A stretch of 64,000 nt of DNA. Origin: Pyropia yezoensis (Eukaryota > Rhodophyta > Bangiophyceae > Bangiales > Bangiaceae). The notes below the pieces were generated by a model that was not told the DNA's origin, did no database searches, and worked only from the letters and a program-made list of their open reading frames with translations. The stretch lies in contig CM020619.1 in NCBI GenBank assembly GCA_009829735.1, forward strand, positions 5,038,083 through 5,102,082, in the 5' to 3' direction. The position numbers and the translations under genes were made by a program. Of the stretch, positions 17,482 through 27,823 are shown one piece after another. Positions within the stretch are counted from its first letter, which is position 1. Every line of letters starts with the position of its first letter.

Positions 17482-18956
17482 TTCCAACGTGGCTGCAGTG
17501 TGCTTGCGGCCGCGGCTATGGGCTGTCCGATGATGGCCAATGGTTGGCCGAGATTGCACGACGTCGGTGATTGCGTGTCACACGGGGGTGGCTGATTGGC
17601 GCCTCCGGGGCGAGATTCCCTGCGTCGACGGTGTGCTGGCCGTGCCCCTGCTGGCCTGTTGTCGACGTGTGTGGAGGGTGTCGCCCGTGCGTATCCCAGG
17701 CCCGTTGCGTGCGCGCACCTGCGTTTTTTGTGCGTGCACGAAGGGGGGGCTTGGCCCGTGAGTGTGTGTGCGCGCCCGCATGCCCGAGGGGGCCACGCGT
17801 GGGGGGGGGGTGCCCGTGCGGGCCCGTGTGCGTGCCCTGGCGTGGGGGGGCTGCGCCGGCCCTACATGAGGGCGGGCACAGCGCGCCGAGGGGACGACTG
17901 CGAGGGGAGAGACATCGAATGACGAAGAAGAAGGACTCTTGGATTGCTGTGTCTGGGGCGTGCACGGACGTCGGCTGCCCCATCTACACAGATCCGCGGT
18001 CGGTAGCAGGCCGTGAGTCTGATACGATTTCTGCCAATACTGCCACAATGTTTCCGTGTGCGGGTCCCTGTTTCTGAGAACGCTGTTCTTGGGGGAAACG
18101 TTCGATGTCATGGGCTCGATTGCTTGGTCCACGAAGAAGCTTGGTCCTCATCTGCCCCTTGCCTGTTCAGGCATCTCTGGCAGGGCCCCCCCCGCTCCTT
18201 GATGAAGAAGCCTCTCCCCCCCCTTCCCCTCCTGGACCCCTCTCCTGGACTAGACGCCTTTGGGAGACAAAAATCCACCCAACCCACGCTCGCCGCGGCG
18301 GTCCCCAATTCCAGGACTTCGGCGGGGCACCTTCCGTGCACAGAGGGCGGCCGAGCGGGAAGCAGGGCCCAGAGGGATATTTGTCCGCACGCACCAACGT
18401 GCGCGACCAGTGGGGGCGATGGAGACCGGGCCCCGCGCATCTGTAGCATCAGGGTGATGATGCGTCGTCTTAGAGGAGAGACGGGCAGCACGAAGGCCCT
18501 TGCTGCTTTTTTGTCCGTTAAGCAGACTGTGTCTCTCCCGAGACCCCCCAAAAAGAGCTCCAGCAACGCCCTGCTCCAGCTTTACCTCACATCCCCTCTT
18601 CCCACCCGCACCAAGCCAAGTGCTCAGCCAAGCCAAACAGCTCCCGCTTGCCCGGGAGAGCCTCCACGTCCGCCTCGCAGCCACCCTTAGCTCGGCCGGG
18701 GCAGGCCTGCCCCCCCTACAATAACAAAATCAGCGCCGACGGCGCCAGTACCACCGCCACTATCGACACAGTCGCCCATCCCGTTCCATGTAAAACAGTT
18801 TCTTTACCCCAGCTGCCGTGCCCCCAGGCCGCCTAGAGCTCTCCCCAAACCCCCGCTTCCTCCCTCCCACTATCAACGCAACCGCCATTGAACAGCGCGT
18901 GTCGCTATCGCGGGCACCCTTCCTCGATCAAAAACCAACCCCGCCGCCGCCACCAG
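17482..18956. other. Flank between the Copia relic and Ty3-3, no gene seen
   Basis: It probably includes the Copia 3' LTR (possible start TGGCTGATT at 17475), whose end cannot be set. A GTGTGTGCGCGC-type run and a G tract occur near 17800. Open frames up to about 225 codons on both strands have no recognisable domain and change composition along their length. Confidence 0.5.
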
Positions 18957-18961
18957 GCGCC

Positions 18962-19808
18962 TGTATGGATTTCCCCCCTAATCCCATGCCTAATACTTAA
19001 GGGACAATATCTGGGACCTCTCCTTACAGATCCTGCCGAATCAACTCCTGGCAACATGGATCAACTCCTTGTATTGTGGGGCATGACGCGGTGTACCTTC
19101 CAGACGCAAGATGAGTCAGCCGCTGTCTCACGGTGTCTGCCGGCCGCACGACAGCAGCCATCGACAGCCCATCATGGCCTATCGAAAGGCGCCACCGTCA
19201 GCACCCATGACGAGCCACATCTGCCACAGCTGGCGAGTCCGTTAAAATGTCCTCGCTGCAGCATTGCAGCGATGTGACTGGCTAGCCGGCTGGCCGATTC
19301 GGCCGACTCGATCGAATCGTGCTTACAAGCCTCTCGGACATTCGGGCCGACTGGCGTCTGGAGCCGGCTGGGGCGGCGCCCTAGGCGCCGCACGCCGGAC
19401 CCCTTCGTTTGGGGCAAACTGGGGCTGCACTCCTTTAGTGCGCACGCCCGCCCATGCTTTGTTCTGAGAGCCATGCTTTGTTTTTGGGCCGTTTTGTGCC
19501 TACCGGTGGAGCGACGGGGAAACGCATGCTTTGGGGCACCTCGGGTGCCCCGACGCGAGTATATAGTGCGCGAGTGTCTGCGCCACCGGGGGAGACCGGA
19601 AGGGCAACCACAGACACAGACCAAAGACGACCTTCACCCTTTGAACCCTCTCGATCACCACCGACGTCGCGCCGTCCTCTTCCCCAGACCCACCACCGTC
19701 ACCACCTCCATCCTCTTCCCCGCACCCTGTCGCCCTATTGGCTGGCACGGGTCGCTGACACCATCACGAGTACGTTGAGGGCTGCCCAAGTGTGGGTGGT
19801 TCCTCACA
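18962..19808 (+). repeat. Ty3-3 5' LTR
   Basis: 847 bp. A TATA-like GTATATAG lies at 19559-19566, so transcription likely starts near 19590. Three hairpins have 8-bp arms: 19253-19272, 19373-19391 and 19533-19551. After the LTR, TGTGGTAGCTTCAGATAG could serve as primer site (TGG at 19811). Confidence 0.95.
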
Positions 19809-20040
19809 TGTGGTAGCTTCAGATAGTTTAACTTTTCTACCTGGCGGTGACTTGCCATTCCGTTTTTGATTTGGCTCTCCCTGCGATTGTGCAGTCGTGT
19901 TGCCCCCTACGTTCGGCTTGCCACGGGCATTGTAATACGAACGTAGCGGGTTCCACGAATCACACCGAACGAACAATTTCCTGACACAACCCTTGTGGTT
20001 TTTTTTCACGGAATTTTTCTTTTGGTCAACCGATTGTTGA
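19809..20040 (+). promoter_or_regulatory. Ty3-3 leader, first part
   Basis: Contains the candidate primer site and no ORF. Its end (TTTTTCTTTTGG...GAATCTCAG, to 20046) looks like a polypyrimidine tract plus AG splice acceptor, just before the zinc-finger frame. Confidence 0.4.
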
Positions 20041-20826
20041 ATCTCAGTGAGATCCACATCAGATTCGGAATACTCTTCCTCAGCACTGGCGGCCGGCCCG
20101 ACATCCTCGGCGGCCTCGGCGCGCGATACCGGGTCCACGTCCCGTGGCACCCCCCCGGTACGCACACCCTCGACGATCCGCGCACCCCCGACGGTCCGCG
20201 CACCCCCGACGACCCGTGGCGCCTTCACGGCCCACGGTCCGTCGGCACGCGGCCCCCCGTCGGCACGCGGCCCCCCGTCGGCACGCGGCTCCCCGCAGGC
20301 ACACGCCCGCCCGAGGGCACACAACCCCCCGGCGGGCGCCCACTCGATTCCTACCCCGGCGGTCCCAGTCCGCCTCGCCTCGGCGGGCCGGGCCGCACCC
20401 AAGCCCCCCCTCTCGGGCAAGGGCAAGGGCCCTGCCACCAAGGACACGGCAGCCCGCGTTAACCGTCGCCTGTTACTGCCCCCCGAAGAATCGGGGCGCC
20501 GTTACACCGCCCCGCCGCCACCGGTGATTGGTCACATCAAGCCAACCACCGCGCGCGCGGTTGAGCAGCGTGAGCAACGCCGAATTGCCAAGAGCCACCG
20601 TGGGGCGCAACGGAAATTCCTTTGCAATCCGTGCGGTGTGCGGTGCAACAGCCTCACTGTGCTGCGTGATCACCGCGGATCCCGTCGCCACCGATACGTA
20701 ATTAACCGCCCGGACGCCCTTCCCCGTTGCGAACCCTGCGGTCGCGAATTTGAGTCGGTGGAACATTTCGAGCGGCACGCACGTGGCAAGGATCATCACC
20801 GCACGCTGGCGCGCCGCACCGATTGA
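20041..20826 (+). CDS. Extra ORF in the Ty3-3 leader: protein with two U1-type zinc fingers
   Basis: About 260 residues are open from 20041 to the stop at 20826. The N-terminal half is repetitive and low-complexity (Ser/Thr/Arg/Pro, with GPPSARGPPSARG-type repeats). The C-terminus has two spaced fingers: CNPCGVRCNSL...LRDHRGSRRH and CEPCGREFESV...FERHARGKDH. Both are CX2CX12HX5H, the spacing of U1/matrin-like fingers that often bind RNA or double-stranded RNA. The frame has no ATG and opens at a candidate splice acceptor, so a spliced or non-AUG start is needed. Such a gene is not part of a standard Ty3 element. It may be captured host sequence. Confidence 0.6.
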   Translation: MSVRSTSDSEYSSSALAAGPTSSAASARDTGSTSRGTPPVRTPSTIRAPPTVRAPPTTRGAFTAHGPSARGPPSARGPPSARGSPQAHARPRAHNPPAGAHSIPTPAVPVRLASAGRAAPKPPLSGKGKGPATKDTAARVNRRLLLPPEESGRRYTAPPPPVIGHIKPTTARAVEQREQRRIAKSHRGAQRKFLCNPCGVRCNSLTVLRDHRGSRRHRYVINRPDALPRCEPCGREFESVEHFERHARGKDHHRTLARRTD

Positions 20827-21172
20827 CACCTGTTGACACGCCCCTGGATCTGGCCTAGGAGCCCGATTTTCCCCCATTGATCCCCCCGCTTGGAAATCCG
20901 ACACGACCCGACTCGGGCCTGTGCACGGACGCTTCTGAATAATCCGTTTGTGTGATTTCAACCGAATTTCTTGTGCTTCTCGAAGTAGTGCTGTACATCA
21001 TTTGGAACGTTGCAGCAACTAGCGCAGCACTTATCCAAATCGTGTACACCACTACTGCTGCAGACAAACTCCTATCCCACATCTCCGAGATCTTCCTTGG
21101 GGTCCTCCCCAAGCAAGTCTTGTGAAATCTGGGTTGTAAGTTTGTTTGCCTCGGACTTGAACCCAAGACACC
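20827..21172 (+). other. Ty3-3 leader between the zinc-finger ORF and gag
   Basis: No ORF of note. It is AT-richer than the surroundings. It ends in GACACCATGG, a good initiation context for gag. Confidence 0.5.
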
Positions 21173-22042
21173 ATGGATGCACCAATCCCAGGGGGTGTCT
21201 ACCCGGCCAATCCGGGCTCGGGCTCGAACGCACCGATCATGGAAGCCTGGACCCAGCTTACAGCGTTTGTCGCGCAAATGAGCGAACAACTCGAGGCTCA
21301 TAAGATGGAACTAGCCGACGCTAAGCAGCAACTGTCCGAAGCCAAGGCCAGGGCCACTACTAGTGGCATGAAATCCGCGAGGCCGAACAAACCCGTGGCT
21401 TTCTCCGGTAAACCTGGGACGGTTGAAGCGTGGTGCTCGCATATGGATTTCTATGTGCGACTGAGTGACCCCGACGATGCGTGCAGTATTGCTTGCACCT
21501 TCCTCGACGGCGAAGCGTTCGACTGGTGGAAGGTCTACAGTCAGACTACAGCTGTCCCGAACTGGGAATCCTTCCGTTCTGCTCTAATTCGCCGCTTCAG
21601 TCCACTGAACAAGACACAAGCGGCACGAGACAAGCTGCACTCGTGGCGCCAAATCAAAGACGTCGGAACGTTCAACAGGACGTTTCTGAGCGTCCTATTG
21701 GACATCCCTGACATCACGGAAGCCGAGAAGATTGACCGCTACACCCGAGGCTTGAAGCGGGACATCTGGCAGGCTCTTTGTCTCAAGACCTACTCGGATC
21801 TTGAATCTGTCATGACTGACGCTCTGCGCGTGGAGGCTGCCAAGGCTGGTGCCTCGACGCACCTCGGCGGCACATCTGCGAGGCCATCCACGACGGGTGT
21901 CATTCCCATGGAAATCTCCAGCATCAAAGTCGAGAAACTCACGCCTGAAGAGCGTCAGCGCTGCATGCGTGAAGGCCTCTGCCTCCGCTGCTGTGAGAAA
22001 GGACATATGGCCAAGGACTGCCCAAAAGGCCAGCGGAACTGA
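21173..22042 (+). CDS. Ty3-3 Gag
   Basis: 289 residues from the ATG at 21173 ([15 protein letters not shown]). A coiled-coil-like stretch ([20 protein letters not shown]) precedes a classic retrotrans_gag capsid: [54 protein letters not shown]. The zinc knuckle [14 protein letters not shown] (CX2CX4HX4C) is near the end. The slippery heptamer C CCA AAA (22021-22027) follows in phase, six codons before the TGA at 22040. A -1 slip opens into pol. Confidence 0.95.
   Translation: MDAPIPGGVYPANPGSGSNAPIMEAWTQLTAFVAQMSEQLEAHKMELADAKQQLSEAKARATTSGMKSARPNKPVAFSGKPGTVEAWCSHMDFYVRLSDPDDACSIACTFLDGEAFDWWKVYSQTTAVPNWESFRSALIRRFSPLNKTQAARDKLHSWRQIKDVGTFNRTFLSVLLDIPDITEAEKIDRYTRGLKRDIWQALCLKTYSDLESVMTDALRVEAAKAGASTHLGGTSARPSTTGVIPMEISSIKVEKLTPEERQRCMREGLCLRCCEKGHMAKDCPKGQRN
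22021..22027 (+). promoter_or_regulatory. -1 frameshift heptamer CCCAAAA, Ty3-3 gag/pol
   Basis: The phase is X XXY YYZ in the gag frame (TGC CCA AAA GGC). After the slip the frame reads AGG CCA GCG GAA CTG and stays open into pol at 22096. Canonical by known rules. No clear downstream stem was identified by eye. Confidence 0.7.
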
Positions 22043-22095
22043 AGCAGCAACCGTCATCAAAACCGGTGCCAGACGCTTCTTCGGTTCCTGAAAAC

Positions 22096-25000
22096 ATGTC
22101 GTCACCATTTGAAGGCCCGCGTCTCGGGCTTCTGCTTTCTACTGCCTCTGTCAATGGACATCTTGTTAAGGTGCTGTTTGACGACGGATCTCCCATTAAC
22201 GTCGTATCAAGGCGCCTCGTGAATACCCTGAATGTGACCACGAAAGAAACGGACTTCGCGGCTAACATGCCCGATGGTCGCTCCCACGTCCTCGCAGAGA
22301 CCATTGAACCCTTAGAGATTCACATCGGCCCATACCAAGAACGTCTTCGGTTTGCTGTATGCGACCTAAGTGCGTACGACATCATCCTCGGAAAGGAACC
22401 GCGTGACGACAAGGACGCCAAAATCAACAACAAGAAGAACAAGATCTCCTTCAAGTTTAACCAAAAGAACATCTCCATCACTGCCTCCCTCAAGAAACCC
22501 CATGGCCTGATTAGTAGGCAACGCCTCGGTAAGGACCTTATTCAAAAAGTTCCTGTCTTCGCCATTTACCTGCAATCCGAAGATCCTTCCAGCACCTTTG
22601 ACATCAATGCGATCAAAATGGGAGAAGCTAAAGACAAGAATGACGTCCAAGAGATTCTCAACGAGTACGCCGACGTCTTCCCGGAAGAGCTTCCCGATGG
22701 ACTTCCTCCTGAACGCAGTCACAAGTTTAGCGTCAAGCTTACGGAGGACGCTCAACCACGTCGCAGTGTTATTTATCGCCTATCTGAATGGGAACTCGAT
22801 GAACTCAAGACACAACTTGCAACCCTCATACGAAAGGGGTTCATCCAACCAAGTGCCTCACCGTGGGGCTCTTCTGTACTCTTTGCCGCAAAGAAGGACG
22901 GTGGCTGGCGAATGTGCATCGATTATCGAGCATTGAACAAAGCCACTATCAAGAACGCATATCCCTTACCAAGAATTGACGACATCTTCGACCAACTGCG
23001 AAAGGCCAAGTACTTCACGAAGATCGACCTCCGATCAGGTTACCACCAGATCCGGCTTGACCCTGATACTATCCCACTGACGGCGTTCCGAACAAAATAC
23101 GGGTTCTACGAATTTACCGTGCTACCCTTTGGGCTAACAAATGCCCCCGCGGTCTTCATGAACCTAATGAATGACGTCTTCCGACCCTATCTCTACGAGT
23201 TTATCTGCGTCTACCTCGACGACATCCTGGTCTACAGTGATGCTTACGAAGATCATCTAAAGCACCTAAGGCAAGCCCTGGACAAGCTGCGAGAGCATAA
23301 GCTCTACGCCAAACTCAGCAAATGCCAATTTGCGCGAACAACTGTGGACTACCTCGGCCATGTCATTTCCAACGAAGGCTTCTCTATGGAGGACTACAAG
23401 GTCCAAGCCATTCGATCATGGGCAACGCCACAGAGCAAAAAAGATGTGCAATCTTTCCTCGGCATGGTCAACTTCTATCGTCGATTTATTAAGGGAATGG
23501 CATCCGTGGCTGCACCCCTCACAAGGCTTACTGGAAACGTCGACTTCGAATGGAACTCTGACGCCCAGAAGGCTTTTGAGCAACTACAAACCCTGACGAC
23601 AAGTGCACCAGTACTGAGGCCATTCGACAAGAGGTACCCAATCTTCGTCTCCACAGATGCCAGTGGGTATGCTGTTGGCGCTGTCCTTGAACAAGATGAC
23701 GGAAAAGGACGACGCCCAGTGGCTTACTTCTCATTGACGCTGAACATCCACGAACAGCGCTACAGTATCCGTGAGCGCGAACTGCTCGCAGTTGTACAAG
23801 CCATTCGACACTGGCGCTGCTACCTCCATGGAAGGTCGTTCGAGGTGCACACCGACCATGAGTCCCTAAGGTACTTGAAAACCCAAGAGAAGCTCAACGA
23901 CCGCCAAGTCAAGTGGCTAGAGCTGTTGGAGCAATTCGATTTCAAGATCATCCCCATCAAGGGCACTTCCAACCCCGTAGCTGATGCTCTTTCAAGGCAA
24001 CCACAAGACGCCCCCGATAAGCACGCTCCCAATCAAGATCTCCTTAGTCGCGTGCTAACCAAGACCATCGAAAGCCTACCCAAGAAAACTGAAATCAACA
24101 ACCTCATGACCATAAGCCAAAGTGATCAAGACCTTGCCACCCTAGACCAAGAGTACAAAGCGGATCCCGAGTTTGCCGACCTAGTCAAAGACCCGGTATC
24201 TCCCTACCGGCTTCACATGAGGTTGTTGAAACGAGGTGACCGTACGTGCATCCCCGTTGGTACTCTACGCCAAAGACTACTCCATGACTACCACGACATC
24301 CCAAGCCAAGGACATATGGGAGTTAAGAAAACCACCAACGCTATTGCTTCCAAATACTACTGGAAGACAATGCGGAAGGACATCCAAAGATACGTACAAT
24401 CATGTGATTTGTGCCAGCGGAACAAAGCTGGCACCCATTCACCTCTGGGTCACCTCAAACCACTAGATCCACCGAACCAACGATGGGCAAGTGTCTCCAT
24501 GGACTTTATCACCCCTCTTCCACTGACCCAAAGGGGCCACAATGGCATTTACGTCATTGTGGACAGACTGTCGAAGATGATTCGACTAGCACCAATGAAG
24601 CCCGACTGTACTGCACCAGTCGTAGCGCAACTCTACCATGATCACGTCTACCGTCATCACGGTCTACCATCCGACGTCGTCTGCGACCGAGACCGTATCT
24701 TCTTCTCCAACTTCTGGCAGTCGCTCACCGAAATTCTTAAGGTCAAGATCAAGGCATCTTCAGCCTATCATCCCCAGACGGACGGACAAACCGAGATCAT
24801 GAACAAGAAGATTGAAGAAATCCTGCGAAACTTCGTGAACCATCATCAGGGTGATTGGGACCTCTTCCTTGTTGCTGCAGAAGTAGCTTACAACCGGTCA
24901 CCCAATGCGGTCACGACGTACTCCCCATTCTTCCTGAACTACGGCTTTGAACCAAGGACAGTACCTGTCGACATCGTCGAGAGCAAGGAATCGAAACTAC

Positions 25001-25557
25001 CAGCAGTCTCAGATTGGCTAAGCAGTCTGCAAAAAGCTCAGGAGACTGCCATTACCGCTATCAAGAAGGCCAATGAGACGCGCTCGGCGTACGCTAACCG
25101 TCGACGCCGACCATGTACGATCGCTGTCGACGACCTCGTGCTCCTGAGCACCAAGAACCTTATGCCGGACGCCTTCCAGGGCGCTCGCAAGTTGATGCCC
25201 AAGTTTTCGGGACCATACCGAGTCACTGAAAACATCAATGATGTTACGTTCCGTCTGGATCTGCCTCAAGCAGTCCTTGATCGAAAGGTGCACAACGCCT
25301 TTCACGCCAGTCTACTCAAGCCGTACAACGCTGATCCGTATGGTCGACTTCCTCCCGCTCCAGCTCCGGTAGCATTTCCGGACGGATCGGTTGAGTACGA
25401 AGTGGACTCCATTATTCGGTCACGAAAACGCCGTGGACGACTGCAGTACCTGGTCAAGTGGAAAGGCTGCGATGTCAGTGAGAACACCTGGCTAACCACG
25501 CAAGACCTCGACAACGCACCTGAGGTTCTCGACGCCTTCCTTCGACGCACGTCCTAA
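22096..25557 (+). CDS. Ty3-3 Pol: protease, RT, RNase H, integrase, chromodomain
   Basis: 1153 residues counted from the ATG at 22096; as Gag-Pol it would start at the slip. The protease-like site is [13 protein letters not shown] (D29), a D-D-G variant of the usual D-[ST]-G. RT includes [14 protein letters not shown] and YLDD at 373-376. RNase H has [15 protein letters not shown]. Integrase has HHCC (QGHMGVKKT...CDLCQRNK) and a DD35E core ([23 protein letters not shown] in DGQTEIMNK). [19 protein letters not shown] is the GPF/Y-type module. The C-terminal chromodomain is [20 protein letters not shown] plus [12 protein letters not shown]. Uninterrupted, so this copy may be functional. Confidence 0.95.
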   Translation: MSSPFEGPRLGLLLSTASVNGHLVKVLFDDGSPINVVSRRLVNTLNVTTKETDFAANMPDGRSHVLAETIEPLEIHIGPYQERLRFAVCDLSAYDIILGKEPRDDKDAKINNKKNKISFKFNQKNISITASLKKPHGLISRQRLGKDLIQKVPVFAIYLQSEDPSSTFDINAIKMGEAKDKNDVQEILNEYADVFPEELPDGLPPERSHKFSVKLTEDAQPRRSVIYRLSEWELDELKTQLATLIRKGFIQPSASPWGSSVLFAAKKDGGWRMCIDYRALNKATIKNAYPLPRIDDIFDQLRKAKYFTKIDLRSGYHQIRLDPDTIPLTAFRTKYGFYEFTVLPFGLTNAPAVFMNLMNDVFRPYLYEFICVYLDDILVYSDAYEDHLKHLRQALDKLREHKLYAKLSKCQFARTTVDYLGHVISNEGFSMEDYKVQAIRSWATPQSKKDVQSFLGMVNFYRRFIKGMASVAAPLTRLTGNVDFEWNSDAQKAFEQLQTLTTSAPVLRPFDKRYPIFVSTDASGYAVGAVLEQDDGKGRRPVAYFSLTLNIHEQRYSIRERELLAVVQAIRHWRCYLHGRSFEVHTDHESLRYLKTQEKLNDRQVKWLELLEQFDFKIIPIKGTSNPVADALSRQPQDAPDKHAPNQDLLSRVLTKTIESLPKKTEINNLMTISQSDQDLATLDQEYKADPEFADLVKDPVSPYRLHMRLLKRGDRTCIPVGTLRQRLLHDYHDIPSQGHMGVKKTTNAIASKYYWKTMRKDIQRYVQSCDLCQRNKAGTHSPLGHLKPLDPPNQRWASVSMDFITPLPLTQRGHNGIYVIVDRLSKMIRLAPMKPDCTAPVVAQLYHDHVYRHHGLPSDVVCDRDRIFFSNFWQSLTEILKVKIKASSAYHPQTDGQTEIMNKKIEEILRNFVNHHQGDWDLFLVAAEVAYNRSPNAVTTYSPFFLNYGFEPRTVPVDIVESKESKLPAVSDWLSSLQKAQETAITAIKKANETRSAYANRRRRPCTIAVDDLVLLSTKNLMPDAFQGARKLMPKFSGPYRVTENINDVTFRLDLPQAVLDRKVHNAFHASLLKPYNADPYGRLPPAPAPVAFPDGSVEYEVDSIIRSRKRRGRLQYLVKWKGCDVSENTWLTTQDLDNAPEVLDAFLRRTS

Positions 25558-25567
25558 GGGGGGGAGG

Positions 25568-26414
25568 TGTAAGGATTTCCCCCCTAATCCCATGCCTAAT
25601 ACTCAAGGGATAATATCTGGGACCTCTCCTTACAGATCCTGCCGAATCAACTCCTGGCAACATGGATCAACTCCTTGTATTGTGGGGCATGACGCGGTGT
25701 ACCTTCCAGACGCAAGATGAGTCAGCCGCTGTCTCACGGTGTCTGCCGGCCGCACGACAGCAGCCATCGACAGCCCATCATGGCCTGTCGAAAGGCGCCA
25801 CCGTCAGCACCCATGACGAGCCACATCTGCCACAGCTGGCGAGTCCGTTAAAATGTCCTCGCTGCAGCATTGCAGCGATGTGACTGGCTAGCCGGCTGGC
25901 CGATTCGGCCGACTCGATCGAATCGTGCTTACACGCCTCTCGGACATTCGGGCCGACTGGCGTCTGGAGCCGGCTGGGGCGGCGCCCTAGGCGCCGCACG
26001 CCGGACCCCTTCGTTTGGGGCAAACTGGGGCTGCACTCCTTTAGTGCGCACGCCCGCCCATGCTTTGTTCTGAGAGCCATGCTTTGTTTTTGGGCCGTTT
26101 TGTGCCTACCGGTGGAGCGACGGGGAAACGCATGCTTTGGGGCACCTCGGGTGCCCCGACGCGAGTATATAGTGCGCGAGTGTCGGCGCCACCGGGGGAG
26201 ACCGGAAGGGCAACCACAGACACAGACCAAAGACGACCTTCACCCTTTGAACCCTCTCGATCACCACCGACGTCGCGCCGTCCTCTTCCCCAGACCCACC
26301 ACCGTCACCACCTCCATCCTCTTCCCCGCACCCTGTGGCCCTATTGGCTGGCACGGGTCGCTGACACCATCACGAGTACGTTGAGGGCTGCCCAAGTGTG
26401 GGTGGTTCCTCACA
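25568..26414 (+). repeat. Ty3-3 3' LTR
   Basis: 847 bp, paired with 18962-19808. It starts TGTAAGGATTT after the purine tract and ends CCTCACA before the GCGCC duplication. Confidence 0.95.
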
Positions 26415-27823
26415 GCGCCCCCCACTACCCCCCCCCCAAAAAAGGCCGTCAACCTATGCCCCTCTCTCCCCCCAAAAATCGTAGCCATCACCGCCGCTGC
26501 AGCCACGGTCACAATGGCCGCCTCGTCGGCCACGGCGGCTGCCACCATGGGCACCGAGGCGCGCGGGGTCGCCGCCACCGCGGGCACCGGCACAGGCAGG
26601 GTGGCCACCACCTCCGCCTTGGCCGCCGGGCCGGCCGCCACAGCAGCCGACGCCACCAGCGTTGTCGCCGTCCCTGCCGCCGCCATCATCGCAGCCGCCG
26701 CCCACCCTTCCCCCCCCCCAACACGCCGTCGTTGCTGCTGCCGTTCATTCCGCCGCCGCCGCTCACGTCGCCGCCGCCATCCTCCCCCTCGCCCCCCCAA
26801 AACTCGTCGTCGCCGCCGCCACTGCCGCCGCCGCAATCGCCGTCGCCGCCGCCGCCACCACCGTCCCCCCCCTCCCCCCCCCAATCTCGCCGTCGTCGCC
26901 GCTGCCGCCGACGTGGGCACCGCCGCCGACGTCGCCGCCGCCGCCGACGTCGCCGCCGCCGCAGCCGCCGCCGCCGCCGCCGCCGCCGTCGCTGCTGCTG
27001 CCGCCGCCGTCGTCGCCATCGTCGTCGTCGTCGTCACCGTCTTCGTCGCTGTGCCCGCCATCGTCGACGCTGCCCGCGGCACCGGCCCGACTCCCCGTGC
27101 CGTGGCCTAACCCACCGCGTGTATCCCCCTCCCGCTGTCTCACTTGAACTTGATGAACATGCTGGCAGAAGTTCCCGAAAGGGACCCACCACCGCTCATG
27201 TGGGGCCCATTACACCGGGGCATACCGCCAAGGCACCTGATTGGCTCAGGCATGTGGCCCGAAGGTTCTCGGAGGAATGAACAAAGAGCGCTCCGTGTAT
27301 CCTTTTTCTGCAACGTACCATAGCGATGGTCGGTCGCTTCTTTGCGCTTCACGAGAGTGCTCTCCTGCCCCGTGCGCTTCCGGTCATACCAAAGGAGGTG
27401 GCGACCACCAATCGCCCGAGCGGTTAGAGGCAGAAAGCAAGAAACGGGGGTAAAAGCGGTGTCTATGATGCCTTGAGGGGGGGTCGATGCAGGTTTCATG
27501 CAGGTTTTTGCTCGAGAATTTCCCAACCAAGCAAGAAATTTTTGACGGGCGATATGCAGTGCTGCGCAGGGATGGCTCGATGCTTAAGGAACACAGAATT
27601 GGATGCGCTGTGCGCAGAGAGGTGACCTCGTGGGTGGGAACGCAATGTTCGTTCCCCCTCGACTCCTTCCGGTGCCGCTCCTGGGCCGTGTCGTTAAGCG
27701 GCACAGAACGAGAAGTCCCTGAAGCTGCCCATCCCCAGCCAGCAGTCACCCATCTGCTGCCACCCTCAACTGCTCAGGTCATCCCGCAGGGGAGCCCCGC
27801 AAACAGTCCCCTCAGTTGAATTT
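26415..27823. other. Low-complexity interval between Ty3-3 and the transporter gene
   Basis: 26.5-27.1 kb is a GCC/GTC triplet-repeat region, with long spurious Pro/Ala/Arg frames on both strands. 27.1-27.8 kb has normal complexity but no ORF with recognisable content. Its right part is probably the 3' flank of the minus-strand transporter. Confidence 0.6.

Larger units (their letters stand above)
18962..26414 (+). mobile_element. Ty3-3: complete Ty3/gypsy chromovirus, TSD GCGCC
   Basis: LTRs at 18962-19808 and 25568-26414 are both 847 bp, start TGTA[TA]GGATTTCCCCCC and end CCTCACA. By eye they differ at roughly seven positions, so the insertion is young. A perfect 5-bp duplication, GCGCC, flanks it (18957-18961 and 26415-26419). 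The body holds a zinc-finger ORF in the leader (20041-20826), gag (21173-22042), a -1 slippery site (22021) and pol (to 25557), with no stops in gag or pol. A purine tract (AAGGGGGGGAGG) ends at the 3' LTR. Confidence 0.95.

Noticed and set aside
18013..18690. 225-codon plus-strand frame
   Set aside because: No domain, shifting composition, overlaps equally long minus-strand frames. Likely Copia LTR or flank.
19764..20447. 227-codon minus-strand frame over the zinc-finger ORF
   Set aside because: Mirror of the low-complexity half. The zinc fingers support the plus strand.
26060..27280. 406-codon plus-strand frame (and a 273-codon minus-strand frame opposite)
   Set aside because: Starts in the Ty3-3 LTR and continues into GCC/GTC triplet repeats. 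The Pro/Arg/His or Ala/Gly text appears in several frames at once.
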